Assembly (NCBI GenBank): GCA_016714535.1
Contig: JADKDR010000014.1
Span: forward strand, 112,910 to 176,909
DNA length: 64,000 nt
DNA from: Bacteroidota bacterium
Lineage (GTDB): Bacteria; Bacteroidota; Bacteroidia; AKYH767-A; OLB10
Direction: 5' to 3'
Shown here piece after piece: positions 28,622 through 38,161 of this stretch. The notes under the pieces are model-generated. The model was not told the origin of the DNA. It made no database searches and saw nothing but the letters and a program-made list of their open reading frames with translations. The first letter of the stretch is position 1. Each line of letters starts with the position of its first letter. A program made the translations under genes and the position numbers.

Positions 28622-31396
28622 TCAATGCGCCTCCAACCAATTGTGCCCCACACCAATTTCTACTTCGAGGGGTACGGTCATTTTGATTGCTTCGCGCATA
28701 CATTTTCTTATTACAGGTTTTACAATTTCTACTTCATCGAGAGGTACATCAAACACAAGTTCATCATGTACTTGCAAAGTCATTTTTGTGTTGAATTTAG
28801 CTGCACGAAATTCGTTGTAAATATTAATCATGGCTACTTTAATTAAATCGGCAGCACTGCCTTGTATGGGTGCGTTAATAGCGTTGCGTTCGGCAAAACC
28901 ACGTACTACGGCATTTGCCGAATTTATATCGCGCAAATATCGCTTGCGTCCTAATATAGTTTCAACATAACCTTTTTCGCGGGCTTGTTGTATGCTGCCA
29001 TCCATGTATGCTTTTATGGTGGGGTACTGTGCAAAATAATTATCGATAATTTCTTTGGCTTCGCCTCGCGGTATATTCAATCGTTGCGATAAACCGAAAG
29101 CGCTTATACCATATATGATTCCGAAGTTCACCATTTTTGCATTGCGCCTCATGTCACCGGTAACATCGGCAAGGGCAACATTGTAAACTTTACTTGCCGT
29201 GCTTGCATGTATATCGATACCATTTTTAAATGCATCAATCATACTTTCATCTTTGCTAAACTCGGCAATTATGCGCAATTCAATTTGCGAGTAGTCGGCA
29301 CTCATCAGCGTGTATTTATCATTACGAGCTATAAACGCTTTGCGTATTTCTTTACCACGTTCGGTGCGGATAGGAATGTTTTGCAAATTGGGATTATTGC
29401 TACTTAAGCGACCCGTTGCTGCTACAGCTTGTGCAAACGATGTATGTACACGGAGTGTTCGCTTATTTACCATGGTTGGTAGTGTATCAATATACGTGTT
29501 CTTTAATTTTACGAGTTCGCGAAATTCCAATACTTTATTTACTGCAGGATGCTTATCTGCAAGTTTACTTAACACATCTTCCCCTGTGGCATACTGTCCG
29601 GTTTTGGTTTTCTTGGCTTTAGGGTCAATTTTTAAATGATCGAATAACACCTCGCCTAATTGGCGTGGTGAAGCAATGTTAAAGGTAAGTCCACAAGCTT
29701 CATAGATATCTTTTTCTGATACTTCAATTTCTTTTTGCAACACTAGCGCATATTCATTTAAGAAGGAAGCATCGATGGCAACACCTTCCATTTCCATAGC
29801 AACCAGTACATTCATCAACGGTATTTCTACCTCGCTGAAAAGTTTATATAGGTTATTCTCATGTAATAACGGTAACAGTATATGTTTTAGTTGTAGGGTT
29901 ACATCTGCATCTTCGGCAGCATATTCAGTTATTTGTTCCAAAGCAACATTTCGCATACTTATCTGACTGGCCTTTTTTTCTCCAATCAAATTTTCTATCG
30001 GTACGGGCAAATAGTTGAGGTATGTTTCACAAAGCACAGTCATATTATGTCGCTGATCAGGCTCAAGCAGGTAATGTGCCAGCATGGTGTCAAACATTTC
30101 TCCTTGCACTACAATATCGTACCAACGCAGCATGAGTATATCATATTTCATGTTTTGCCCCACTTTGGCAATGCTAGTATTTTCAAAAAAAGGTTTAAAA
30201 AGGTTAACGGTAGCAAGAGCATCGTCATATGTTGCACTTACTGGAATATAATATCCTGTGTAAGGCTCAAAAGAAAATGACATACCAACCAACTCAGCAC
30301 TGTTGGCATCTATACCGGTAGTTTCGGTATCAAAGCAAACTTCAGTTTGCTTCATTAACAGGGTTAACAATTCTTTTTGCTTAGCTTCTGTATCACAAAG
30401 GAAATAAGTATGAGCAACATCGTTAATTGTTTTTTTGTTGCTGACAATTGTTGCTGGTTCAGCAGTTGCATCCGTATCAGCATCAAACAGACTCCCTTGT
30501 TTTGATATTGGAGCAGCAGTTGTAGGCTCTTCACCTAACACCCGTTTGGTAAGTTGTTTAAATTCAAGCTCTGCAAAAATAGATTGTATTTTTTCGCGAT
30601 TCACAGGCGCTACTTCTAAGTGCATATGATCGAAATCGATGGGTGCATCTATAATAATGGTTGCCAGCTGTTTTGAAAGGCGTGCATTGTCTGCACCTTC
30701 AATAACTTTCTTTTGCAAAGCACCTTTTAATTTATCAGTGTTAGCCAACACTCCTTCAACCGTATCAAACTGCTTCAATAAATCTTTAGCAGTTTTTTCA
30801 CCTACTCCTCTTATACCCGGAATATTATCTACCGCATCACCCATCAGCCCCAAAAGATCAATTACCTGATCAACACGTTTGATATCGTATTTCTCCAACA
30901 CTGCATCTATTCCCATTACTTCGGCAGGCGCTCCAAACTTGGCCGGCTTGTACATAAATACTTTTTCGGTAACTAACTGGCACATATCTTTATCAGGTGT
31001 CATCATGAACACGTTAAAATCTTGTTGCTCAGCCTTGCGTGCTATCGTTCCAATAACATCATCGGCCTCATATCCATCCATCTCTAGGATGGGAATATTG
31101 AAAGCGCGAATAATATCTTTAATATAGGGAATTGAAAGTCGAATATCCTCGGGTACCTCTTGGCGCTGAGCCTTATACTCAACATAATCAATGTGGCGGG
31201 CAGTAGGTGCGCTGGTATCAAATGCAACACCCAGGTGCGTTGGTTTTTCGTTGTTCAATATATCGAGCAAGGTATTGGTAAAGCCAAATATGGCACTTGT
31301 ATTCATGCCCTTACTGTTTATTCTGGGATTCTTGCTAAAAGCAAAATAGGCGCGATATATCAATGCAAAAGCATCTAAAAGGAAAAGTTTTTTCAT
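28622..31396 (-). CDS. polA: DNA polymerase I
   Basis: A protein of 924 residues from the Met at 31396 (MKKLFLLDAFALIYRAYFAF, the usual start). Domains: 5'-nuclease (about 1-300, GYEADDVIGT), 3'-5' proofreading exonuclease with acidic residues present (CFDTETTGID, near 350), and the polymerase with motif A DYSQIELRI, motif B RRNAKMVNFGIIYG and motif C VHDELV. All catalytic residues appear intact. It is monocistronic. Confidence 0.97.
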   Translation of the reverse strand: MKKLFLLDAFALIYRAYFAFSKNPRINSKGMNTSAIFGFTNTLLDILNNEKPTHLGVAFDTSAPTARHIDYVEYKAQRQEVPEDIRLSIPYIKDIIRAFNIPILEMDGYEADDVIGTIARKAEQQDFNVFMMTPDKDMCQLVTEKVFMYKPAKFGAPAEVMGIDAVLEKYDIKRVDQVIDLLGLMGDAVDNIPGIRGVGEKTAKDLLKQFDTVEGVLANTDKLKGALQKKVIEGADNARLSKQLATIIIDAPIDFDHMHLEVAPVNREKIQSIFAELEFKQLTKRVLGEEPTTAAPISKQGSLFDADTDATAEPATIVSNKKTINDVAHTYFLCDTEAKQKELLTLLMKQTEVCFDTETTGIDANSAELVGMSFSFEPYTGYYIPVSATYDDALATVNLFKPFFENTSIAKVGQNMKYDILMLRWYDIVVQGEMFDTMLAHYLLEPDQRHNMTVLCETYLNYLPVPIENLIGEKKASQISMRNVALEQITEYAAEDADVTLQLKHILLPLLHENNLYKLFSEVEIPLMNVLVAMEMEGVAIDASFLNEYALVLQKEIEVSEKDIYEACGLTFNIASPRQLGEVLFDHLKIDPKAKKTKTGQYATGEDVLSKLADKHPAVNKVLEFRELVKLKNTYIDTLPTMVNKRTLRVHTSFAQAVAATGRLSSNNPNLQNIPIRTERGKEIRKAFIARNDKYTLMSADYSQIELRIIAEFSKDESMIDAFKNGIDIHASTASKVYNVALADVTGDMRRNAKMVNFGIIYGISAFGLSQRLNIPRGEAKEIIDNYFAQYPTIKAYMDGSIQQAREKGYVETILGRKRYLRDINSANAVVRGFAERNAINAPIQGSAADLIKVAMINIYNEFRAAKFNTKMTLQVHDELVFDVPLDEVEIVKPVIRKCMREAIKMTVPLEVEIGVGHNWLEAH

Positions 31397-31564
31397 AAAG
31401 GCAGATTTATTAAAGGGCAATAATCAACTCTTGTGCAAATGTATAATAGTGCATCAATGTGAGAAACAAATTTATCAAAGCACGTGAGGTACGTTTTCGT
31501 GGTCTGAATTTATTCTTCTGATTATTTCCCTATCATTGCACCCGCAAAAATTAAGCTAAGTAAA

Positions 31565-32485
31565 ATGAACCTTTTAACAGTAGGCACAGTAGCCTTTGAT
31601 GCCATCGAAACTCCTTTTGGAAAAACAGATAAAATTATCGGAGGTGCTGCAACCTATGCCTCTATTGCCGCATCATATTTTACCAAGCCGGTAAATATTA
31701 TTTCGGTAGTAGGTGACGATTTTCCACAGTCTATGATAGACACGTTTAGTGCCATGGGTATAAATACCGATGGGTTGCAAATTAAAAAGGGAGAGAAATC
31801 TTTTTTCTGGAGTGGCAAGTACCATGCGGATATGAATACCCGCGATACGCTCGATACCCAACTTAATGTATTGCTTAGCTTTGATCCTCAGGTTCCGGCA
31901 TCATATGCAAATACTGATTACTTATTGCTTGGCAATCTGATGCCACAAATACAAATGCAGGTGCTCGAGCGGCTTGCTGCACGCCCTAAACTGGTGATAA
32001 TGGATACAATGAATTTTTGGATGGATTCACAATGGGATGCGTTAATGCAAATGATACCACGTGCTGATGTGTTGAGTATTAATGATGAAGAAGCGCGACA
32101 GCTTAGTAAAGAATATTCGTTGCGCAAAGCGGCAACCAAAATACTTGCTATGGGCCCCAAAGTGGTAATAATTAAGAAAGGAGAACATGGCGCATTGTTG
32201 TTTAACTCAAACGAAGTGTTTTTCGCTCCAGCCTTACCGCTTGAAGAAGTGTTTGACCCTACCGGTGCCGGTGATTCGTTTGCCGGAGGTTTTGCCGGTT
32301 ATTTATGCAAAACAGATGATATTTCTTTTGATAATATGAAGCGTGCCATCATTTTTGGCTCAGCCATGGCTTCTTTTTGTGTAGAAAAATTTGGCACCGA
32401 GCGTATGCTTCAATTATCTGAAAAAGAAATTACTGAGCGTGTAAATTCTTTTTACGATTTGGTAAGTTTTCGAATTGACGAGTAA
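31565..32485 (+). CDS. PfkB-family carbohydrate kinase
   Basis: A protein of 306 residues of the ribokinase fold. The N-terminal GGAATYASIAAS and the C-terminal signature DPTGAGDSFAGGF, with the catalytic Asp in GAGD, are clear. The family phosphorylates sugars or nucleosides with ATP; the substrate cannot be assigned. The start follows a weak -7-like TATCATTG at 31531. It is a single gene between polA and a gap of 377 bases. Confidence 0.88.
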   Translation: MNLLTVGTVAFDAIETPFGKTDKIIGGAATYASIAASYFTKPVNIISVVGDDFPQSMIDTFSAMGINTDGLQIKKGEKSFFWSGKYHADMNTRDTLDTQLNVLLSFDPQVPASYANTDYLLLGNLMPQIQMQVLERLAARPKLVIMDTMNFWMDSQWDALMQMIPRADVLSINDEEARQLSKEYSLRKAATKILAMGPKVVIIKKGEHGALLFNSNEVFFAPALPLEEVFDPTGAGDSFAGGFAGYLCKTDDISFDNMKRAIIFGSAMASFCVEKFGTERMLQLSEKEITERVNSFYDLVSFRIDE

Positions 32486-32862
32486 ATGCTTAACTAGCTT
32501 CGTTCAACATTTTATTTGCATTTTTCATCTTAAGATTAAATCATTTTATTTTTTTATAAATGTTGCAACGCAACATTCTCTAATGCCAAAAATTTAGGTG
32601 GTAGCAAACAGCTAATTCCCAACTTTATTTTTTTAGCAAATCTAAATGAGTTTGTTACTAAACTTCAACTAAAAAGGTGAAGTCATATGTTGTATGTGCA
32701 ACTTGCAGCAAGGTTATATGTTGCGTTGCATTCTTGCTTTTCTGTTTATGAATACCTTATGAATGAAGGCCATTTCATGTTTAGATGGCATACGTATTGA
32801 ATTAATGTCAATACAAACATTAATCAAATAGGTTAAACCAAAAAAGAAAGGAGCAAGCCATT
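32486..32862. other. 377-base gap with repeated TGTTGC palindromes
   Basis: No gene is seen. ATGTTGC-AAC-GCAACAT (32560-32576) is an inverted repeat, and ATGTTGCGTTGCAT near 32719 repeats half of it. The role is unknown; a hairpin or protein-binding site are both possible. Confidence 0.4.
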
Positions 32863-33558
32863 ATGAGAAAAACAGTACTTTTTATTTTAGTGCTTATCAC
32901 CATAAGCATAGCAGCGCAGGCCAATCATCTACTTAGCAGTTTTGCTATACGAACCAATGATAACAGCCTTATCAGCATATCTATTGATAAAGGGCCTTTT
33001 ACAAATTATTCGCGCAAGCATTTATTAACCGGCATACCAGCAGGATACCGACAAGTAACAGTGTATAAAATACGCCCTCAACATGCCCCACGTTTGGTTT
33101 TTAATCAAATGGTGTATGTGGAGCAAGCAAGCGAAATGAGTACCGTATTACGTGGTTTTCAGAACTTGCAAGTTGTTGCAGTAATTCCTAATACGGTTGT
33201 CATTGATAATGGGTACTATGGATACAATGGTAATGGTGGAGGTTACAATAATCAGCAGGTTTGCGCCAGTCAATGCTACATGAGCGATACGCAATTTGAA
33301 GATTTGCGAAGAACAGTTTGTAATCAGAATTTTGACGATACCAAACTTAGTATAGCGCTTGCAGCTTTGCGCATAAATAAAATTAGTAGCCGTCAGGTGG
33401 CCATACTAATGCGCGAATTTACATTTGAAAGCAATCGGTTAGCATTTGCAAAGTCTGCATACCAAAGCACCGTTGACCGCGAGAATTATTTTATGGTAAA
33501 CAATGAGTTTACTTTCTCGAGCAGCATAAATGAATTGAATGAATACATAAATGGTTAA
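32863..33558 (+). CDS. DUF4476 exported protein
   Basis: A protein of 231 residues. A signal peptide (residues about 1-20, ending AQAN) is followed by a small beta domain, a Gly/Tyr/Asn-rich spacer (YGYNGNGGGYNN) and the DUF4476 helical domain at the C-terminus (FDDTKLSIALAALRINKISS, then FTFESNRLAFAKSAY). The fold is known only by family; its function is not established. It is followed by a strong terminator and is transcribed alone. Confidence 0.82.
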   Translation: MRKTVLFILVLITISIAAQANHLLSSFAIRTNDNSLISISIDKGPFTNYSRKHLLTGIPAGYRQVTVYKIRPQHAPRLVFNQMVYVEQASEMSTVLRGFQNLQVVAVIPNTVVIDNGYYGYNGNGGGYNNQQVCASQCYMSDTQFEDLRRTVCNQNFDDTKLSIALAALRINKISSRQVAILMREFTFESNRLAFAKSAYQSTVDRENYFMVNNEFTFSSSINELNEYING

Positions 33559-33593
33559 TTGATTTAAGGTGGTTTTATTTCTGTTTAAGTGAG

Positions 33594-33621
33594 GCGGCCT
33601 CCAATGGGAGGCCGCTTTTTT
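33594..33621 (+). terminator. Hairpin terminator after the DUF4476 gene
   Basis: A 9-bp GC-rich stem GCGGCCTCC / GGAGGCCGC (33594-33602 with 33607-33615) with loop AATG is followed by a run of six T. Confidence 0.9.
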
Positions 33622-33676
33622 AGTGGTCATAGGCGTAAATAAAAAAAGGCTGTCGATTAAAACAGCCTTAATGTTG

Positions 33677-33760
33677 TACCCGGGAAGGGAATCGAACCCC
33701 CACATTGTTGCCAATACTAGATTTTGAGTCTAGCGCGTCTACCAGTTCCGCCACCCGGGC
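33677..33760 (-). tRNA. tRNA-Leu (anticodon CAA)
   Basis: The 84-base minus-strand sequence starts GCCCGGG and ends CCCGGGT plus discriminator A. It has a D-arm GGCGGAACTGGTAGACGC, the anticodon stem CTAGA/TCTAG around CTCAAAA (anticodon CAA, decoding UUG), a long variable arm typical of class II tRNAs, and GGTTCGATTCC in the T-arm. The 3' CCA is not encoded. Confidence 0.95.
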
Positions 33761-34065
33761 ATGAATGGAATTTTTATTGAGCGGGCGAAAGTATTAATTT
33801 TTTTGTTTTTGAAAATAAATAAGGAGATTTTGGCATAACTGCATTAAGACTTCTGACAAGTGCGATTCAAACCCTAACTTTTTCTAAACAGCAATATTTG
33901 TTGAATTAATCACGCACAAGCGTAAGCATCCCATTCCAAGTGCGGGGCTTATCGTAAAAAGCCGATGGCATTAATCAAATAATAATAAGCGCCATTATTT
34001 CAAACCTTTTTTATTTCAAAAAATAATTTACTTTTGCGCTCCCTAAAATATAAGGGCATTGCAAA
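33761..34065. other. 305-base gap upstream of prs
   Basis: No gene is seen. An exact -7 box TACTTTTG lies at 34029-34036, with a T-rich -33-like run at 34007-34012. This is a likely promoter of prs. Confidence 0.45.
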
Positions 34066-35022
34066 ATGAAAGACAGTCAGCGAGTTGCTAATCAGGTGAA
34101 AATTTTTTCGGGTACTGCGTCCAAATATTTGGCCGAACAAATATCCGAGGCTTACGGACAAGCCCTAGGCGAGGTAACCGTTTCGCGATTTAGCGATGGA
34201 GAGTTTTCTCCAAGTTTTGATGAATCGGTTAGAGGATGTGATGTGTTTTTAATTCAATCTACTTGCATGCCAACCGAAAACCTTTTCGAATTATTGCTGT
34301 TGGTAGATGCAGCTAAGCGGGCAAGCGCCCATTACATAACAGTGGTTATTCCATATTTTGGTTTTGCCCGAAGCGATCGTAAAGACAAGCCAAGAGTTGC
34401 TATAGCAGCTAAGTTGGTTGCCAATTTATTATCGGCTGCCGGTATTACCCGCATTATGACTATGGACCTACATGCAGCGCAAATACAAGGATTCTTTGAT
34501 GTTCCGGTAGACCACCTGGATGCAACAACTATTTTTGTTCCGTACATAAAGAGCCTCCAGCTCGATAACCTTTTGATTGCTGCTCCTGACATGGGAGGCG
34601 TACATCGTGCCCGCACTTATGCCAAGTATTTTAATGCAGAAATGGCTATTTGTGATAAGCATCGCAAGCGTGCAAACGAAATTGAAAGCATGCAGGTAAT
34701 TGGTGATGTTGAGGGCAAAGATGTGGTATTAGTAGATGATATAATTGATACTGCCGGCACCATGACTAAATCGGCCGAGATACTGATAGATCGCGGAGCC
34801 CGCAGTGTACGTGCATTTTGCACACACCCCGTTTTGTCGGGTCCTGCCTACGAGCGCCTCGAAAAATCTCCTATAGAAGAAATTATCGTATGCGATACCA
34901 TCCCTTTAAAGCATGAATCTCCAAAGATTAAAGTTCTTAAAACCGGAGAGTTATTTGCACGAGCAATTCAAAAGGTTTACTCGTACGAATCTTTTAGTCC
35001 ATTATTTGTAAAAGGATATTAA
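34066..35022 (+). CDS. prs: Ribose-phosphate pyrophosphokinase
   Basis: A protein of 318 residues. It makes PRPP from ribose 5-phosphate and ATP for purine, pyrimidine, His and Trp synthesis. Family marks are FSDGEFSPSFDESVRGCDVFLIQS, the pyrophosphate-binding region DLHAAQIQGFFD, and the PRPP loop VLVDDIIDTAGT. It is followed after 35 bases by the L25 gene and is probably cotranscribed with it. Confidence 0.96.
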   Translation: MKDSQRVANQVKIFSGTASKYLAEQISEAYGQALGEVTVSRFSDGEFSPSFDESVRGCDVFLIQSTCMPTENLFELLLLVDAAKRASAHYITVVIPYFGFARSDRKDKPRVAIAAKLVANLLSAAGITRIMTMDLHAAQIQGFFDVPVDHLDATTIFVPYIKSLQLDNLLIAAPDMGGVHRARTYAKYFNAEMAICDKHRKRANEIESMQVIGDVEGKDVVLVDDIIDTAGTMTKSAEILIDRGARSVRAFCTHPVLSGPAYERLEKSPIEEIIVCDTIPLKHESPKIKVLKTGELFARAIQKVYSYESFSPLFVKGY

Positions 35023-35057
35023 TCATTATAAATTTCAAATTTTAAAAACAAAACAAA

Positions 35058-35711
35058 ATGAAATCATTCGCAATTGCGGGTACCAAAAGGGTAAATTTAT
35101 CTAAGTCAGCACTTAGAGAATTGAGAGCATCAGGACACGTGCCTTGCGTTCTTTACGGTGGTAAAGAGCAGGTACCTTTCACTGCTCCGGCCATGTCGTT
35201 CAAGCATTTGGTGTACACGCCCGATGTACACACGGTAGAATTGTCTATCGATGGCAGTAGCTACAAGGCAGTAATGCAGGATTTACAGTTTCATCCTGTG
35301 TCAGACAAACTTCTTCACATCGATTTTCTTCAGATTTTTCCTGAAAAGCCGGTAGTTATGGAAATACCGGTAAAGTTGGAAGGAGCCTCTGAAGGGGTTA
35401 AGCAAGGAGGTAAATTAATACAGAAGTTAAAGAAACTTAAAGTAAAAGCATTACCTGCCAATCTTCCTGACCGTATTATGGTAAATATTTCTTCATTGCA
35501 AATAGGAGGAACAATAAAGGTAGGCGAAATGGAGATGGCCAATGTTGAATTTCTGGATACGCCAAGCAACATGATTGTTGGAGTTCGTACTACTCGTAAT
35601 GTAGTTGAGACCCCGGCAGCAGCGGCAGCAGCAGCCCCGGCAGCAGCCAAAGCAGCCCCGGCAGCTAAGGCAGCCCCAGCAGCAGCAGCAAAACCGGCAG
35701 CAAAGAAATAA
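35058..35711 (+). CDS. rplY: 50S ribosomal protein L25 (CTC form)
   Basis: A protein of 217 residues, the longer CTC-type L25. The N-terminal 5S-rRNA-binding domain is at about 1-90 (LRASGHVPCVLYGG), the beta domain at about 95-185 (LHIDFLQIF, VEFLDTP), and an Ala/Pro/Lys-rich disordered tail follows. The tail is low complexity, which explains the open antisense frames. It is second in the prs operon and ends before a strong terminator. Confidence 0.93.
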   Translation: MKSFAIAGTKRVNLSKSALRELRASGHVPCVLYGGKEQVPFTAPAMSFKHLVYTPDVHTVELSIDGSSYKAVMQDLQFHPVSDKLLHIDFLQIFPEKPVVMEIPVKLEGASEGVKQGGKLIQKLKKLKVKALPANLPDRIMVNISSLQIGGTIKVGEMEMANVEFLDTPSNMIVGVRTTRNVVETPAAAAAAAPAAAKAAPAAKAAPAAAAKPAAKK

Positions 35712-35730
35712 GCACAGGTAAAAAAATCTT

Positions 35731-35762
35731 AAAAGCCCATGCAGATGCATGGGCTTTTTTGT
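35731..35762 (+). terminator. Hairpin terminator after prs-rplY
   Basis: A 13-bp stem AAAAGCCCATGCA / TGCATGGGCTTTT (35731-35743 with 35746-35758), with loop GA and trailing T-run. Confidence 0.9.
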
Positions 35763-35848
35763 TTCACAAAAGACCGATGTAACGGTGATAATATATGTTT
35801 CGATTGATAATTTTTAATAAAATTTAAGCATCATTATCATCAACATAG

Positions 35849-35880
35849 TTTGGTACATAGCGCAGTGCTTACTACCTTAG
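35849..35880 (+). promoter_or_regulatory. Candidate promoter of the HD protein gene
   Basis: TTTG at 35849-35852 and TACCTTAG at 35873-35880 with a 20-base spacer; the -7 box has one mismatch to TAnnTTTG. It ends 4 bases before the ATG at 35885, so the transcript would be leaderless. Confidence 0.4.
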
Positions 35881-35884
35881 CAGC

Positions 35885-37102
35885 ATGACTTCCAAAATTT
35901 ACAATGACCCGGTATATGGATTTATACAAATTCCGTTTCCGGTAATTAACCAGCTTATAGCGCATCCATATGTACAACGACTGCGTAGAATAAGGCAGTT
36001 AGGTCTTACGCATTATGTATACCCGGGGGCCCTGCATACGCGATTCCATCATGCCCTTGGTGCTATGCACCTGATGACGCAAGCCATTGCTTCGTTACGA
36101 AGCAAAGATGTAAAAATTTCGTATGAAGAAGCCGAGGCTGCCACTATTGCTATACTATTGCATGATAGCGGGCATGGCCCTTTTTCGCATGCACTCGAAC
36201 ATTCCATAGTTAGCGGCATTCATCACGAAAGAATATCAGAAATCATAATTGAAGCACTAAATAATGAGATGGGAGGGAAGCTCGAGCTCGCACTTGAAAT
36301 TTTTAAAAACACCTATTCGAAAAAATTTCTGCATCAGCTCGTTTCATCTCAACTTGATATGGACCGTTTGGATTACCTCAACCGCGATAGTTTTTTTACC
36401 GGTGTAACCGAAGGAGTGGTCAGTAGTGACCGCCTCATAAAAATGCTCGATGTACACAATGATTCGCTCGTAGTGGAAGAAAAGGGAATATACTCGGTAG
36501 AGAATTTTATTATAGCACGTAGGCTTATGTACTGGCAAGTGTATTTGCATAAAACGGTATTGTCAGCAGAAAATTTGCTGGTCAATATTCTTAAGCGTGC
36601 CGTGGAATTGGCCGAAAGCGGCCAATCATTATTTGCTACACCTGCTCTTAACTTTTTTCTACAAAACCGAATTAGCAATGAGGACTTTTACAATAATAAG
36701 GAAGTACTAACCAACTACATTGCGCTTGATGATTATGATTTATATGCAGCCATAAAAGTATGGATGCGCCATAGTGACTTTGTGCTTTCGCGTCTATCTT
36801 CCAATATCATAAACAGAAACTTGTATAAGATAAATATTGCAAAAGTTCCTTTTGAGAAGGAGTTAATTGAGCAATTGACTAATTCGGTTTGCGAGACTTA
36901 TAAAATAAGCAAGCAAGAGGCAGCCTATTTTATTTTTACAGGAACCGTTTCAAACAATGCGTATAAGCCAAATACGGAACAGATAAATATTCTTTATAAA
37001 AATGGCGAGGTGCTGGATATCGCCAAGGCTTCTGATAACTTAAATATTTCTGTGCTGAGCGAGCCAATTGTGAAGTACTATTTATGCACCGAAAGGTATT
37101 AG
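35885..37102 (+). CDS. HD-domain phosphohydrolase
   Basis: A protein of 405 residues. The N-terminal half is an HD domain of the type related to dGTPases and YdhJ: an RFHHALGAMHL segment supplies one His, HDSGHGPFSHALEH the HD pair, and LDMDRLDYLNRDSF the final Asp. The metal ligands look intact. Substrates of this family are nucleotides or unknown. The C-terminal half is helical. It is a single gene with a leaderless candidate promoter; the Xre-RES module follows but has its own promoter. Confidence 0.85.
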   Translation: MTSKIYNDPVYGFIQIPFPVINQLIAHPYVQRLRRIRQLGLTHYVYPGALHTRFHHALGAMHLMTQAIASLRSKDVKISYEEAEAATIAILLHDSGHGPFSHALEHSIVSGIHHERISEIIIEALNNEMGGKLELALEIFKNTYSKKFLHQLVSSQLDMDRLDYLNRDSFFTGVTEGVVSSDRLIKMLDVHNDSLVVEEKGIYSVENFIIARRLMYWQVYLHKTVLSAENLLVNILKRAVELAESGQSLFATPALNFFLQNRISNEDFYNNKEVLTNYIALDDYDLYAAIKVWMRHSDFVLSRLSSNIINRNLYKINIAKVPFEKELIEQLTNSVCETYKISKQEAAYFIFTGTVSNNAYKPNTEQINILYKNGEVLDIAKASDNLNISVLSEPIVKYYLCTERY

Positions 37103-37130
37103 CTCAATAAAAAAAATATTTTGCACAGTG

Positions 37131-37169
37131 TGCGACATTTGTCGCATATTGTTGTACATTTGCCGCATG
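37131..37169 (+). promoter_or_regulatory. Promoter and tandem operators of the Xre-RES module
   Basis: A perfect palindrome TGCGAC-ATTT-GTCGCA (37131-37146) is followed by a near copy TTGTACATTTGCCGCA (37152-37167). The latter contains an exact -7 box TACATTTG (37155-37162). The first ATG in frame that gives a normal antitoxin start is at 37167, so the message is leaderless. Binding of the antitoxin to both copies, for autorepression, is inferred from their position and similarity. Confidence 0.65.
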
Positions 37170-37682
37170 CGCAAAACAAAACGATTACCGGTAAAGGCAA
37201 CACCTGTTGCTATAGCACTTGAAGAGCCTTTTTCTGATGCATCTATTGCTGACGTGTTTTTCGATGATCTTTACAACATCCTTGGTGGTAAAGCGTTGAA
37301 CTCAAAAATCAAAAACGAGTTTGACCTAATCCAGCAGGCTGAGTCAGGTATAAAAATGAAATCGGTAAAGGCTGTCAGCGAATTTCTCGATATATCTATG
37401 GATAAGATGAGTCAACTACTCAATGTTTCTATCCGTACTTTTCAACGTAAAAAAGCAACCGATGTGATGAGCGCTGCCATTTCGCAAAAGACTATTGACA
37501 TAGCTGAGGTGGCCGCTAAAGGCAAAGAAATTTTTGGCAATAAGGAGAAATTCAACTTGTGGCTAAACAGTCCTATTCCTGCTTTGCATAATCGCAAACC
37601 ATTCGACTTGTTGAAAACAAGTACAGGTATCAAGTTGGTTATGACAACGCTTATGCGCATTGAATATGGTATTTATATTTAA
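37167..37682 (+). CDS. Xre/MbcA/ParS-type antitoxin
   Basis: A protein of 171 residues that should bind DNA and neutralise the RES toxin downstream. An Xre-like helix-turn-helix region lies around 70-105 (SEFLDISMDKMSQLLNVSIRTFQRKK). The C-terminal DUF2384 toxin-binding domain is about 115-171 (AKGKEIFGNKEKFNLWLNSP, then ALHNRKPFDLL). The ATG at 37167 is preferred over upstream starts, which would cover the promoter. It is followed after 11 bases by the RES gene. Confidence 0.9.
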   Translation: MRKTKRLPVKATPVAIALEEPFSDASIADVFFDDLYNILGGKALNSKIKNEFDLIQQAESGIKMKSVKAVSEFLDISMDKMSQLLNVSIRTFQRKKATDVMSAAISQKTIDIAEVAAKGKEIFGNKEKFNLWLNSPIPALHNRKPFDLLKTSTGIKLVMTTLMRIEYGIYI

Positions 37683-37693
37683 GTTTATTGTTC

Positions 37694-38161
37694 ATGCGCG
37701 TTTATCGTATTGCTGCTAGGAAACACATCCGCGATCTTAGTGGCACGGGAGCCTTGTTATACGGTGGGCGTTGGAATGAGCCTGGTACTGCAGCACTTTA
37801 TACTTCATCTCATTTATCATTGGCCGCATTGGAATTGCTTTGCCAAAGTCCGTTACATTCATTTCCCGCTCAATTGTATTCAGTAGAAATTGAAATTCCT
37901 GATAAGATAAAAGGATTTGAAATTAAAACTTCGGAGCTTCCTCAAAATTGGAAGCAAATTCCTGCAGGAGCTACTACTAAGAAAACAGGGACCCGTATTT
38001 TAAAACAGAATATGTATTTATTTCTAAAAGCTCCCTCAGCCGTATTACCGGGGGAGTTCAATTATATTATCAATCCACAACATCCCAAAGCTTCCCTCCT
38101 TAAAATAATTAATTGCGAGCCATTTAGTTTTGATCAACGGCTATATCAAAATCTGGTTTAA
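37694..38161 (+). CDS. RES-domain toxin
   Basis: A protein of 155 residues, the usual size for RES toxins. The known members degrade NAD+ and arrest growth. Features: N-terminal RVYRIA, the conserved GALLYGGRWNEPG with Arg26, a middle Tyr in ALYTSS, LAALELL, and SAVLPGEFNYIINPQHP with Glu and Asn. All expected residues appear present, so the toxin may be active. The frame begins at the ATG at 37694; an upstream TTG is less likely. It forms a two-gene operon with the antitoxin and overlaps the convergent gene by 4 bases. Confidence 0.92.
   Translation: MRVYRIAARKHIRDLSGTGALLYGGRWNEPGTAALYTSSHLSLAALELLCQSPLHSFPAQLYSVEIEIPDKIKGFEIKTSELPQNWKQIPAGATTKKTGTRILKQNMYLFLKAPSAVLPGEFNYIINPQHPKASLLKIINCEPFSFDQRLYQNLV

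Noticed and set aside
35600..35711. Ala-rich tail as a separate gene on the minus strand (35330-35750)
   Set aside because: These frames are shadows of the low-complexity L25 tail. They have no start signal and no domain.
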